Source: Bin55 sp965199895 (GTDB taxonomy: Bacteria; Pseudomonadota; Gammaproteobacteria; Pseudomonadales; Azotimanducaceae). Taken from it: a stretch of DNA of 64,000 nucleotides. The notes beneath the pieces were generated by a model. The model saw nothing but the letters and a program-made list of their open reading frames with translations. It was not told the origin of the DNA and made no database searches. Location: contig CBDATJ010000016.1 of assembly GCA_965199895.1 (NCBI GenBank), forward strand, positions 1 to 64,000, read 5' to 3'. Positions within the stretch are counted from its first letter, which is position 1. Every line of letters starts with the position of its first letter. This document shows positions 20,401-30,675 of the stretch, piece by piece. The position numbers were made by a program, and so were the translations under genes.

Positions 20401-23400
20401 GAATCGCATGCTGCTGCTGCAGATGCATCATCAGTACATTTACTCAAACCAATCGTGTAAGAGAGAGAGCTAACGTCTTCGTCAGAAAATACACCACTCA
20501 AAGCAACATCGTTAGGTGAACGAGTCACATAAATCTCGCTATTTGGAATCTGCATAGTCACAGTTGGAGCATCATTTCGTGCAAATACTGTGATTGAAAA
20601 TTCTGACTGAGCTTCCTGATTCGATTCATCCTTCGCAGTTATCGTAACTGTGATTGGTTCACCCTCATCAGGGGGTGAGCTATCTTCTCGTAGAACAACC
20701 TCAACCCATGGACTGTTGTTACTGTCGTATTTGATCGCCGGCACAACAATGTCAGAATTACTAGACTCTACTGTGTACTGTAATTCGTCTCCGTCATTGG
20801 TAAATGCACCGTCAACATCCAGCAAGGGATAGGTCTTACCAATATACCAAACAGTTGGGATATCTTGGTCTTCAAACAGTTGCTCAAAGTAACCATCGAC
20901 AACCATCGGCGGATCATTTTGTGTTACTTCTAGAGCAAACGTGTTGTTCTCAGACTGGTCTGCTTCATCCGTAGCTGTAACGGTGACATCAGTGTTGCCT
21001 CTTGCATCACCATAACAACGTAGCACCAAATCATCTCTAAGTACACAAGTTGCCTTCGTAGGATCAGCAACGCTTACTGTAAAGGTCAACTTTTCTGGAA
21101 ACGTTGGGTTACCGTTAGAAAAGTGATCCATCAATTGAACTTTAATAGGATCTTCACCTACTTGAACGGTCTGGTCGGGAATACCAGTCCCTACCACCGT
21201 CGGTGAGGGGTTGGGTTCAACCGTGAGATAAAAGGTGTCTGTGGAAGTCAAACCACCGTGATCGGTGGCTGTGACGGAAACGGTGGACCGACCGCTTCTT
21301 GCTCGCAGTCCTTCTATACAAATCATGCTGTTTCCGCTGACTCGGACTCGAGCATCATTTGAACGCGTAGTCCTTATTTCAAAATCCAATCCTCGATCTT
21401 GATCTCTTTCGTCATGATCTTTGAAGAAATCACTTGCTTCGATACCACAAACTTCAACTCCTTCCAAAATCCTCTGGTTTGGTATTGAACCTACCTGATA
21501 AGGAGCTTCATTGATATCGGTGAGTTCTATCGTTACATCAATCGAGTCAGTACCACCATACGAATCGGAAATTTCAAGCGTAAATTCAAAGAAATTAGCA
21601 TCCGATATTGATGCACTTGCATCTGCTTCGTAGTTCAGGTCGTTAGGTCGAGCAACACTAATCTGAACAACCTTTCTGCTTCCCTGATTCCTGACGGAAG
21701 CACGAAACGCATTAGTACCCATTACAGTCGCCGAACTGAGTAACTCATCGTCCCCATCTGGATCTCTGACATCCAAGGTGACGGGTAACGGTCCTCTATT
21801 CGGTTGTCTTGCAGTGTTCTCTGGAGTACTCATGGATATCCCGCTCAATCCACTTACAAAGTAGGGGGCTAGATTCTCATTCTTCACCGATACCATTAAG
21901 GTAGTGGTATGTGACAGACCAGTAGAATCGGTCACCATAACCTCAATCTCATAGGTCTCGGATCCATCTGCTAGAGCACTCGTCGGCGCGTGGATGGTCA
22001 AAACATTGCCACTCGCGGAAGCTCTCACACCACCTGTACAGTTCGAACCCACACATTCTGCGTGATATGTCAAATCATCTCCATCGCCATCCGTTGCATT
22101 AATCGTTAATACTCTCGGATCGTCATCTACCAGCATGTAAATATGACTAGTTCTTGAACCACCTTCAGTGATGGAAGTAATCCTGGGCGCTTCCTCAACA
22201 TCTGTAACTTTGATATTGAATGCTAGCGTGTCTCTCTCACCCGATAAGTCAGTCGCGCACACATTAAGTGTGTGGGCTCCATTATTAGTACTCTCGTAAT
22301 TTAGGCCTCGAAAACTGAGCGTCTTCTCGTGACTGAAGCCTCCTGCAGCAGGGGTTGCAAATCGTTTGTCTGTTGAACCTTTGCACGCACGACAATCGGG
22401 CGATTGCGAAATACAAATATTGTCATGACCTTGTGCGTCATCTGCTGTAAACTTGAGAGAGAAAGGAGTATTTTCCGCTACCGTAAAGCCACCTGACGCT
22501 GAATACGGAGTCCCATCAGCATAGGCTATCGCCCGAAGGGTTGGTGCCGAGTTGGTACCGTAAACTACCTTTACGCTGACTTCAACTGTGTCTGTACACT
22601 GAGATTTGTTTGTGGGCTCACATGCCTTGACCTCAAAGGTCGCATCGTATGCAGCATACTCTCCCAACAATGCTGAATCCTCATCCATGGGATTATTCGA
22701 AGGCAACCGCATGGTAATCGTCAATTCATCACCATGACAGGAGCTATCCTTACGTCCTGTGACTCGATTTAACGTCGCATCTGCAATCTTTTTACCCGTA
22801 GCATCACCTGTGGTCGTAGCCGTCGCAGTCTTACCCGAACCAGAACCTCCTTCGATCTTGTAACACAAATCCCGAGAGTTGGTTTCTCGATCAGAAAAAT
22901 AACGACTGAATGTCGCGGTTCGAGTGCGCGTACCGGTGCCATTCTCTATCGCCGATTGAGACATGGGGTTGAGGGTCAACGGCTTTGCTGAATCTCTTTT
23001 CATCGGTAAATCGTTGGTATCCTCGGATACCGTGATATCAAACTCCATCGTATCTTTATGACCATTCACATCGGTAACCGTAGCGGTAATTTGGAAAACA
23101 TCTCCGTGCTCCAATGGGTCTAAACTAGGACTGTCTACCGTAATCATTCCAGTTTCTTCGTCAACTTCAAAGTAGTTGCCCGGACCATCGACTGCGATCG
23201 AATATGTAAATTCCTGATCACAGTTGACGGTATTGTCTGCATTCTCATCCTCATCCGAGCAATCAGCATTAAGCTCTTCCACCGATGCCTCATTCAAATA
23301 TGATGTCAGATCAATCTCCAAATCAGTGCCCGAACCGTCAGCGTTCATATCAACATTCCAGGTCAACTCAACCACATCTGCCGTAAACCTCGGCATCAGA

Positions 23401-24787
23401 TCGTCTGTAACCTTGACCGGTAATCTAGCCACTACATCGTCATATCCACTATCACTGAACTTAGCCGTTACCGTGACCGTGCCAGTACCGGCCTTGACTC
23501 CCGTGATTGACAGTTTTTCACTGGTAGAGTACACCGCATCAGGGGTGCGCTCAGCGGTCACACTACTACTGGAAGATGACACTGTAAGTGTGGCGGATAC
23601 GGGGGAACCTGCCATACCTCGATTCTTATCCCAATCATCCATCGCTCCCGGCGATGAGATAGCCAGAACCATCAGATCGGATAAATCAAGCTCAATGGTT
23701 TCACCCCGGGCAATGTCATAGTACTGATTACTATCACTACCACTACTGTATGCCTTAGACAGGGTCGTGGCTGTAGCCTCAGCCTTACTCCCCCACATAT
23801 CATCACCAATCTTCCTTTCAACCCCAATCGTATACATAGTTCCTGGTTCAAGACCTTCTAGGATCAGACCCTGTCGGGTATCGGTATCCTCCTCAGATGT
23901 CACTCCACTGACTTCCATGGACATATCCATGCCCCAACTGACTCGGTATTGTGGATCCGAATCACTATCACTGCTGTCTTTGTCAAACTCAACATAAACA
24001 CTAGTAGCCGTTTCGCCCATGGCAGATACAGTATTACAGAGAGACTAATTGTTTAGAGACATTATTACTTATGCCATTCTCCGACCGAACTCGGCATTCT
24101 ATAGGTCTGCACCCATTGTCAAAGGGGGAGTAGTGGCAGTCATCCACATCATTCTAGCTACTTGATCAGCTTTCCCTGTCCAAGTATCACTATCGAATCA
24201 ATTAGTGTTAGTACATATAGGCAAGAATCCCGTAATCCCACTCGAATAATCAGGGTTAGTGGGGATGTCATGCATCAGGCGAGATTCCAATCCAACGTCA
24301 CTTCATTTCCGTTTACTGTGGGAGTCATCAAATCCACAGCGTCTGGTGCAGCCATCCTCAGAGGCTTAGCTATTCTTTCCCAAGCAGATTCACCATCAGC
24401 ATTCACTGCTCTCACAGCTAAATGTACGAACCTCTTCTTTGTTGTAGCGGCAATCTTTTGTACAAAAGTATCAGGAGAGGTGCTTTCACCATATGAAGCG
24501 AATTCGATGTCGTTACCTGTCACGGAAGCTAAAGATCCCCCAACCACACGTCCTACTTCATAACTAGTAGCATCATCATTGCCTTTCCATTCCACTGTAA
24601 ACTCATGCATGGCAGGATCAGTACCAGTGGCAGCCTCAGTACCAGTGATTGTGGCCTTGACATCTGTCGGAGCATCTGGCTGACCCATCACATTCGCCAC
24701 TACCATCATCAGTGCTCCCAAAAGCACCACATTGCACAGGCCCCGGAATAATCTCCTCATTCCTGTAACCTTGTCAAATAAATTCAT
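17454..24787 (-). pseudogene. giant FN3/cadherin-like repeat autotransporter, copy 2, frameshifted near the N-terminus
   Basis: A paralogue of the gene at 9173-15595 with the same signal peptide (start 24787, MNLFDKVTGMRRLF), FN3-like region, cadherin-like repeats and autotransporter barrel ending QAGIQAQIRF. The reading frame is broken between about 24275 and 24020: the N-terminal piece ends at a stop after VTLDWNLA, several small insertions and deletions follow relative to copy 1, and an intact frame of 2,188 codons resumes at MGETATSVYVEFDKDSS. The part from about 22478 to 24043 is nearly identical to 13315-14880 of copy 1, while the middle and barrel have diverged. Copy 2 carries extra repeats of about 80 residues, three with the same FMDPDGDELTY motif (19.3-19.9 kb). 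The remaining open frame has no signal peptide, so it should not be exported unless the break is an assembly error or is corrected. Confidence 0.75.
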
Positions 24788-25208
24788 AAGAGCAATTCTC
24801 CTATCTCTTAATTTCTTCCCATAAAAAGCACGCGCCATCTAAATACGTAACCGATCCTCAGTCTGCTACACCATTCACACTGCATACCTTGTTTTCATAC
24901 CAAATCACAACACATTAACATTAACCGTGCCAGCACTCCCCATGTCTCTTCCTACTGGAACATCCACAGAAAGCGGTGCAGCGATCAAACCATCGTCAAA
25001 AACGATACCTCAACCTCTCTTAACTGCACCACGATTTGATCGTATTTCTCTTGCACTCATAGCATGATAGTTCGCAAAAGCTACACCCTCTTGGTTCCAC
25101 CAAGCGACTGATTGATCCCTTGAAAAATATTTACTCAATTGTGCCTTGAAAAATCTGTCCATAAATCACAAACACCCATAACGTAGGGTGCGCGCAACTG
25201 CTACGTGG
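24788..25208. repeat. 5' flank of autotransporter 2, duplicate of 15596-16010
   Basis: Nearly the same sequence as the flank of copy 1 with a few small indels, including the short frame MARAFYGKKLRDRRIAL just before the start codon and the AGGAGA ribosome site. It supports a segmental duplication covering flank, leader and gene start. Confidence 0.6.
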
Positions 25209-25284
25209 GTATTGTATACGAAATGTAACCTAAATTGCAATATTCCGAAACATTTTTGTTGCAATTTGTTGCAATTTCTTTATT
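25209..25284 (-). promoter_or_regulatory. conserved upstream box with TTGCAATTT direct repeats (copy 2)
   Basis: Matches 16011-16086 almost base for base, again with TTGCAATTT twice at 10-base spacing. Beyond 25370 similarity to the first locus fades. The rest of the spacer up to 25582 holds nothing I can identify. Confidence 0.45.
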
Positions 25285-25582
25285 AACCCGTTCACCAGTG
25301 AGCTAATCCTATCGGCTCAGCGAGCAATCGTTGGCGAGAATCCCACTTCGAAAAGTCTGAATGTTGTGGGGCAACCCAAATGTTAAGAATTCATGATGGT
25401 AATACTACGTACTGTTCAACCTCTTTCGAATCACATAGCACTTCAGCTCGGTCCACAATCACTTCGCAGTAGTACCAAACTGTCTCACCTGATGTGCGGA
25501 TTCAATAATCCTTGACGTTAAGAACACAATTAGTTTCAGCTATACGCCCAAGACTCACCATTCGACCGATTCGGTTAAGAAT

Positions 25583-26059
25583 CTAGCCTCGAGAATAGGT
25601 CCCGATCAGTCTATTCATTCCAATCGTACTTGACTCTACCGTTTCAAAAAACTCCACCATAGTAAATCCTTCGGGGTGGTTCAGTTCTATTGATAACGCC
25701 AATATCCAATAGTAGTAGTGGTGGGTGCCGTGACCCTCTGGAGGCATAGGCCCTCTATATTTGATGTCACCAAAATCGTTAATTCCGTGGGTGAAATTCG
25801 AACACCCTTCAGATAGCTCCCGAACGTCTGCTGGGATGTTGTAGTAAACCCAATGAACAAACCCATAGTTGCATGAAGAGATCAAGGGGGCATCCGGATC
25901 ATGACAAATGACCGCGAAATTCTTGGTGTTGTCGGGTACTTGATCCCAAATGAGATGTGGAGATACATCCTTCCCTTCTCCTGTGTGAGGGGTGGGGATG
26001 GCTTGCATATGCTCAAATGCAGAGCTTGTCAATTTCATGTCTGATAGCGCGATTCCCAT
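25583..26059 (-). CDS. YbhB/YbcL-type phosphatidylethanolamine-binding family protein
   Basis: A 158-residue protein of the PEBP family (bacterial YbhB/YbcL type). The family hallmarks are visible: SPHLIWDQVPDNTKNFAVICHDPDAP (the DPDAP motif), FVHWVYYNIPADVREL, and the second ligand-site motif GPMPPEGHGTHHYYYWILAL. There is no signal peptide, so it is probably cytoplasmic. The biochemical role of bacterial members is poorly known; binding of small anionic ligands is suggested by structure. The gene stands alone on the minus strand, divergent from the OsmC-glyoxalase gene with about 160 bases between them. Length matches the family. Confidence 0.9.
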   Translation of the reverse strand: MGIALSDMKLTSSAFEHMQAIPTPHTGEGKDVSPHLIWDQVPDNTKNFAVICHDPDAPLISSCNYGFVHWVYYNIPADVRELSEGCSNFTHGINDFGDIKYRGPMPPEGHGTHHYYYWILALSIELNHPEGFTMVEFFETVESSTIGMNRLIGTYSRG

Positions 26060-26221
26060 CCTTTTTACCTCAATTTTTTCTGGAAATTTCTAGCATTCAT
26101 TTTAGTTCAAAATTCTGTTTCCATCGTCAACAGTTACTCTGAAATTTGCAAAATCGTCCTGCAACTGTACTACCTACTCATGCTCAATAAAGAAGTTTAG
26201 GAGGATAACCAAGAGGTTGTC

Positions 26222-27070
26222 ATGAGCAACGATCACCTACAAATCGAATGGCGTGAAAGGCTTCATTTTCAAGCCACAACACAAGACAACCGTTCAATAC
26301 CAATCAATGGTCCACCTGAATGCGGTGGACAAAACCGTGGCTTTCGCCCTATGGATCTGATCCTTCTCGGTGTAGGGGGATGCACAGCAATTGATGTCAT
26401 GCACATTCTTCATAAGTCTCGTCGAAGCGTTTCAGAGTGTGTTACTTGTATCTCAGCGGTATGGGCCTCAGAAGATCCAAAGGTCTTTGAGAGTATCCAC
26501 TTGTCTTTCGCTTTAGTTGGAGCAGACTTAACTCCAGAACTTGTAGAACGTGCGATTGCTTTGAGTGCCGAAAAATACTGTTCCGCCTCAATCATGATGT
26601 CCAGAGCGGGAGTTAGGGTAACACATGACTTCACACTCAACGTAGAACTGAGTGATAGCCTATCCAGCAGTACTGAGCCAAACTCTGTATCCACCCTAGG
26701 TTTACGACACGTCGCGCTGCTTTCAAACCACTACGAAGCGAGCAGAAAGTTCTATTGTGAAGTAATGGGAATGGAAGTTGAGTGGGAACCCGATTCTGAT
26801 AACGTCTATCTCACCTCGGGTCACGACAATCTAGCGATCCATCGGGCATTTGAGAAACACCCCATTCAGAACTCCAGACTGGATCACCTTGGCTTTATCG
26901 TGAAACACAAAGAAGACGTGGATCAATGGCATGAGCACCTCATCATGAATGAAATTACCATCGTTGCCCAACCTAAGAATCATCGTGATGGTGCACGAAG
27001 CTGTTATGTATTGGATCCCGATGGGGTGAAGATTCAGATCATCTACCATCCACCCCTATCAGACACTTAG
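26222..27070 (+). CDS. OsmC-family / VOC (glyoxalase-like) fusion protein
   Basis: A 282-residue fusion of two domains. Residues about 5-140 are OsmC/YhfA-like, with both redox cysteines expected for peroxide-reducing members: the first in GVGGCTAIDVMHIL, the second in EKYCSASIMM. Residues about 158-280 form a vicinal-oxygen-chelate domain: LGLRHVALLSNHYEASRKFYCEVMG, then LDHLGFIVKHKEDVDQW and YVLDPDGVKIQIIYHP. The usual last metal ligand (Glu in ...DGN.IE) is replaced by Gln (KIQI), so the metal site may be altered or the domain may bind rather than convert. No stop or frameshift separates the domains. AGGAGG lies about 20 bases before the ATG, with a closer AAGAGG 6 bases away. It is convergent with coq7, only 7 bases apart. 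A role in hydroperoxide or electrophile detoxification is inferred. Confidence 0.85.
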   Translation: MSNDHLQIEWRERLHFQATTQDNRSIPINGPPECGGQNRGFRPMDLILLGVGGCTAIDVMHILHKSRRSVSECVTCISAVWASEDPKVFESIHLSFALVGADLTPELVERAIALSAEKYCSASIMMSRAGVRVTHDFTLNVELSDSLSSSTEPNSVSTLGLRHVALLSNHYEASRKFYCEVMGMEVEWEPDSDNVYLTSGHDNLAIHRAFEKHPIQNSRLDHLGFIVKHKEDVDQWHEHLIMNEITIVAQPKNHRDGARSCYVLDPDGVKIQIIYHPPLSDT

Positions 27071-27077
27071 ACTTCTG

Positions 27078-27734
27078 CTAGAAGTGTCGAGTAGTTTCGG
27101 TCATCACCTTTGAAACCAAAGTCATCGCTGCTCGAAGAACACGAGGAAACTTCACCCCTCCTTGAGCTAGTGCGTTCTTGCCATGACGATTTTCGTCTTC
27201 AAGGATGTCATTCAAGATCGTTCGTGTTCGGTCGTCGGATGCGGGGAGCAAATTCAAGTGTCGTTCAATGTGCTTACAGACCTCATCTTCGGTAGCTTCA
27301 ACAAAACCGAGACTGATCTTATCTCCCATGAGAGCAGTGAATACTCCCATTTTTACTGACGCACAGTAGAAGAAGGACACCAACACACTTTCGGAACTTT
27401 CTAGTTCGGTGAGTCTAGTTTTGCACCAAGAAAGGTGAGCGAGTTCTTCTTCGGCAGCGTCCAGTAGTTGTTGTCGAACTTCCGGGTCGCGAGAAACCAA
27501 TGCTTGACCCAAATAGAGTCCTTGTGCACACACCTCACCAGTGTGATTCACTCGCATGAGTTGGGCAGATTTTTGGGCATCTGCTGGTGATAAATCCTGG
27601 TTTGGTGCAATATTCACTGGAAAACGGTGTACGCACGCTTGAGTACGGGTCAGTATTCGTAGCCCTGTATCGAATAATCTAATAAGACGATCAACAGGGG
27701 TATCGTGTTTAGTTGAGTGCATCACAGTTTTCAT
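27078..27734 (-). CDS. coq7: Coq7, 3-demethoxyubiquinol 3-hydroxylase
   Basis: A 218-residue di-iron hydroxylase of ubiquinone synthesis. The carboxylate-bridged iron ligands are all visible: Glu67 in MRVNHTGEVCAQ, the ExxH pair Glu97/His100 in EEELAHLSWC, a Glu near 149 in VEATEDEVCKH, and the ExxH pair Glu181/His184 in EDENRHG. It adds a hydroxyl group to the late demethoxyubiquinol intermediate at the inner membrane. The start at 27734 or the in-frame ATG five codons inside are equally possible. It follows purD by 37 bases on the same strand and ends the purine run; the functional link is not obvious, so co-transcription with purD may be incidental. Confidence 0.93.
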   Translation of the reverse strand: MKTVMHSTKHDTPVDRLIRLFDTGLRILTRTQACVHRFPVNIAPNQDLSPADAQKSAQLMRVNHTGEVCAQGLYLGQALVSRDPEVRQQLLDAAEEELAHLSWCKTRLTELESSESVLVSFFYCASVKMGVFTALMGDKISLGFVEATEDEVCKHIERHLNLLPASDDRTRTILNDILEDENRHGKNALAQGGVKFPRVLRAAMTLVSKVMTETTRHF

Positions 27735-27771
27735 CTATCCAACATCGCCATCGCTCACACTTGCATTACCA

Positions 27772-29052
27772 TCAACCAGTTCTACCGATTGCTCGATTGC
27801 CGATGTCGGTTCTCTTCGAGCATCCCTCCCAGTGAATGCTCTCTGCTCGGGTATATGCTCTGTGTTGCGCACTTTCGATGTCTGGACCTAGACCTACGAC
27901 CGTCAATACTCGACCACCATTGGTGACAATCGATTCAGAACCTTCTGCGGTTCCTGCATGAAACACTTTGGTATTTGGTTGCTCAGCTTCAATTCCTGAA
28001 ATAGGTATTCCTGTTTGGTATGAACCTGGATATCCTGCAGATGCGAGTACTACGGCTAGAGCAGAATTTTCAGTAAATTCCAACGACTCACTCTCAAGAC
28101 CACCTACTGTGATCGCCTTCAAACACAGTTCAGCAAGATTGGATGTCAAACGCATGAGTACCGGTTGAGCTTCTGGATCCCCAAACCTACAGTTGTATTC
28201 GATGACATAGGGTTCGTTGTCCACAATCATCAGCCCAAAGTATAAGAACCCCTGGTAGGTATTACCTTCCATGCTCATTCCAGCTATCGTGGGATGTACG
28301 ATTCGGTCCAACACTTTTTGGTGAATGTCATCCGTGACTACTGGAGCGGGCGAATAAGCACCCATACCACCCGTGTTTGGTCCTTTATCTCCATCAAAGA
28401 TCGGTTTGTGATCCTGTGAACTAGAAAACGGCAGCACGGTTTTGCCATCACACAGTACGATGAAGCTAGCTTCTTCCCCATCTAGAAATTGCTCAATCAA
28501 AACCGTTTTACCTGCTCCACCAAGAATCTTGCCTGTCAACATATCTTCAATCGTGTGCAAGGCCTCTTCCTTGGATTGGGCAATAACCACTCCCTTACCT
28601 GCTGCTAACCCATCCGCTTTAATCACTAAGGGGATGGGTTGTTCTTCAATGTACTGTTTAGCTTCACTATAGCTACTTGTTGAAATAGCGCTGGCAGTGG
28701 GTATGTCATGGCGCGCCATGAACTCTTTGGCGAAAGACTTGGAAGTTTCGAGCATACCTGCTCGCGCTGTTGGTGCGAAACACCGAAACCCCATCTGATC
28801 AAAGTGGTCGCGAATTCCATCTGCAATCGGTTGTTCAGGTCCGACTATGGTGAGATCAACTTGAGATTCACTCGCAAAATTCACCAGTGCCTCATGGTCA
28901 CCAACCGCTATCTCAACATTTCTGACCTTTGGCTCTGCTGCAGTCCCAGGATTTCCTGGAGCAACGATAACTTCGCTTACATTGGGTGAACGAGCCAAAC
29001 ACCACGCTAGAGCATGTTCACGTCCACCAGAACCGACTACTAATATTCTCAT
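27772..29052 (-). CDS. purD: phosphoribosylamine-glycine ligase (GARS)
   Basis: A 426-residue ATP-grasp ligase that joins glycine to phosphoribosylamine, the second step of purine synthesis. Landmarks: MRILVVGSGGREHALAWCL at the N-terminus, VIVAPGNPGT, TIVGPEQPIADGI, VIKADGLAAGKGVVIA (ATP-grasp), GEEASFIVLCDG, QDHKPIFDGDKGPNTGGMGAYSPAP and YNCRFGDPEAQP. Full length for the family. It lies 17 bases after purH on the same strand, an order common in Proteobacteria. The last residues (RTDIGNRAIGRTG) deviate slightly from the usual RxDIGxRAL ending but the domain is complete. Confidence 0.96.
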   Translation of the reverse strand: MRILVVGSGGREHALAWCLARSPNVSEVIVAPGNPGTAAEPKVRNVEIAVGDHEALVNFASESQVDLTIVGPEQPIADGIRDHFDQMGFRCFAPTARAGMLETSKSFAKEFMARHDIPTASAISTSSYSEAKQYIEEQPIPLVIKADGLAAGKGVVIAQSKEEALHTIEDMLTGKILGGAGKTVLIEQFLDGEEASFIVLCDGKTVLPFSSSQDHKPIFDGDKGPNTGGMGAYSPAPVVTDDIHQKVLDRIVHPTIAGMSMEGNTYQGFLYFGLMIVDNEPYVIEYNCRFGDPEAQPVLMRLTSNLAELCLKAITVGGLESESLEFTENSALAVVLASAGYPGSYQTGIPISGIEAEQPNTKVFHAGTAEGSESIVTNGGRVLTVVGLGPDIESAQHRAYTRAESIHWEGCSKRTDIGNRAIGRTG

Positions 29053-29069
29053 GTTTCTATTTGCTCGTG

Positions 29070-30635
29070 TTAATGTAGAAAGTGTCGGGTATCAGTAAAC
29101 TGCATCGCTATGTTGTGTTCATTAGCTGCTTCTATCACCTCAGAATCTCTGATAGAGCCACCTGGTTGAATGACTGCTGTGACACCTGCTTCAGCAGCTT
29201 CATCAATACTGTCTCTGAACGGAAAAAATGCATCAGAGGCTAGAACTTTGTACGAGTCCCTAAGCGGTAACTCAGAGGCATTCATGATTGCTATCTTGAC
29301 ACTAGTCACCCGGTTAGGTTGACCTGTACCAATCCCTATCGTTTGCTGATTTTGCGCTAACACAATAGCGTTAGACTTCACGAACCACGCTACTTTCCAA
29401 GCAAATTTGAGATCTTCTTGCTCCCTTAAGTTGGGTGAACGATGAGTCACGACTCGGGGGCCAGTGACCGCATAAGGCTGGTCGTCTGGATCCTGAATCA
29501 AGAAGCCACCCGTTATTTGTTTTATTTGTGGATCAGATCGTGCCTCTTCTAATGAACCGACTTCTATTAGTCGTACAGACTCCTTTGATTTGGCGATTTG
29601 AACAGCTGGTTCCTCAAATTTGGGAGCGAGAATCAACTCCACAAATTGATTGCTAAGAATCTCTTCAACAACCTCCCCAGAAACCACTTCGTTGAAGGCA
29701 ATAATTCCACCAAAAGCTGAAACTGGATCTGCACGGTAGGCTCGTCGATAGGTTTGTGTGAGATTTTCGCCAGAGGCTACACCGCAAGGAGTTTCGTGTT
29801 TCACAATCACACACGTCGATGATTTGAATTGTTGTATGCATTTAAGTGCTGCGTCCGCATCGACTAGGTTATTGAATGATAGTTCTTTACCTTGCAACAA
29901 CTTCGCAGAAGCTAGTGTTGTTGAGTCAGTATTTAAAACAGTATAGAGGACAGATTTTTGTTGAGGATTTTCACCATATCGTAACTTTAGTTTTTGCTCC
30001 AAACGAAGGGTCATTTCCTTTGGAAATGGCTGATCTTTTTCAAGAGCTGATCGTTCTTTTTCAAAGTACTCAGCGATAGATTTATCGTAGTTTGCAACAT
30101 GACGCAATGCTTTGGTTGCCATTTGATGACGATACTCAAAGTCGATCGTGTTGGATTGGATTCGTTGTAAACTTTCTAGGTAGTCAGCGGGGTCTACCAG
30201 CACCAATACATGCTCGTGATTCTTAGCTGCAGCACGAATGAGAGTCGGACCACCAATATCTATGTTCTCAATCGCTTCCGACCTAGTGCAGTCGTCCTTT
30301 GCTATTGTTTCGGCGAATGGGTAGAGATTGACAACGACAATATCAATTTCTTGAATTTGATGAGGCGAAACTGTTTCTTTATCTTCATCTCTTCGTGAGA
30401 GAATTCCAGCATGAATCAAGGGATGTAGAGTCTTGACTCGACCATCCATAATCTCAGGAAAGCCGGTGTATTCAGAGACGTTTTTTGTGTCGATACCCCA
30501 CTTGCGCAGAGCATTAGATGTACCACCACTAGCGAGGATCTCACACCCAATCTCCGCTAACCCTTTGGCTAGCTGATCCAGACGAGACTTGTCAGAAACG
30601 CTAAAGAGTGCACACCTAGTTAATTGTCCACTCAT
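29070..30635 (-). CDS. purH: bifunctional AICAR transformylase / IMP cyclohydrolase
   Basis: A 521-residue enzyme for the last two steps of IMP synthesis. The N-terminal IMP cyclohydrolase (MGS-like) domain starts at LTRCALFSVSDKS and includes CEILASGGTSNALRKWGI, FPEIMDGRVKTLHPLIHAGIL and NLYPFAETIA. The AICAR transformylase domain follows, with LRYGENPQQKSVLY, IVKHETPCGVASG, DPVSAFGGIIAFN, VKSNAIVLAQN, GIGTGQPNRV, ASDAFFPFRDSIDEAAEAGVTAVIQPGGSIRD and the C-terminal TDTRHFLH. The start at 30635 (MSGQLTRCALF) is preferred; extending to 30704 would add 23 residues overlapping the end of prmA. The ribosome site is weak. It is part of the tight run prmA-purH-purD-coq7. Confidence 0.95.
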   Translation of the reverse strand: MSGQLTRCALFSVSDKSRLDQLAKGLAEIGCEILASGGTSNALRKWGIDTKNVSEYTGFPEIMDGRVKTLHPLIHAGILSRRDEDKETVSPHQIQEIDIVVVNLYPFAETIAKDDCTRSEAIENIDIGGPTLIRAAAKNHEHVLVLVDPADYLESLQRIQSNTIDFEYRHQMATKALRHVANYDKSIAEYFEKERSALEKDQPFPKEMTLRLEQKLKLRYGENPQQKSVLYTVLNTDSTTLASAKLLQGKELSFNNLVDADAALKCIQQFKSSTCVIVKHETPCGVASGENLTQTYRRAYRADPVSAFGGIIAFNEVVSGEVVEEILSNQFVELILAPKFEEPAVQIAKSKESVRLIEVGSLEEARSDPQIKQITGGFLIQDPDDQPYAVTGPRVVTHRSPNLREQEDLKFAWKVAWFVKSNAIVLAQNQQTIGIGTGQPNRVTSVKIAIMNASELPLRDSYKVLASDAFFPFRDSIDEAAEAGVTAVIQPGGSIRDSEVIEAANEHNIAMQFTDTRHFLH

Positions 30636-30675
30636 ATTGAGCTGATACTTAGTTTCAATAAAACGGGTAAAAACA

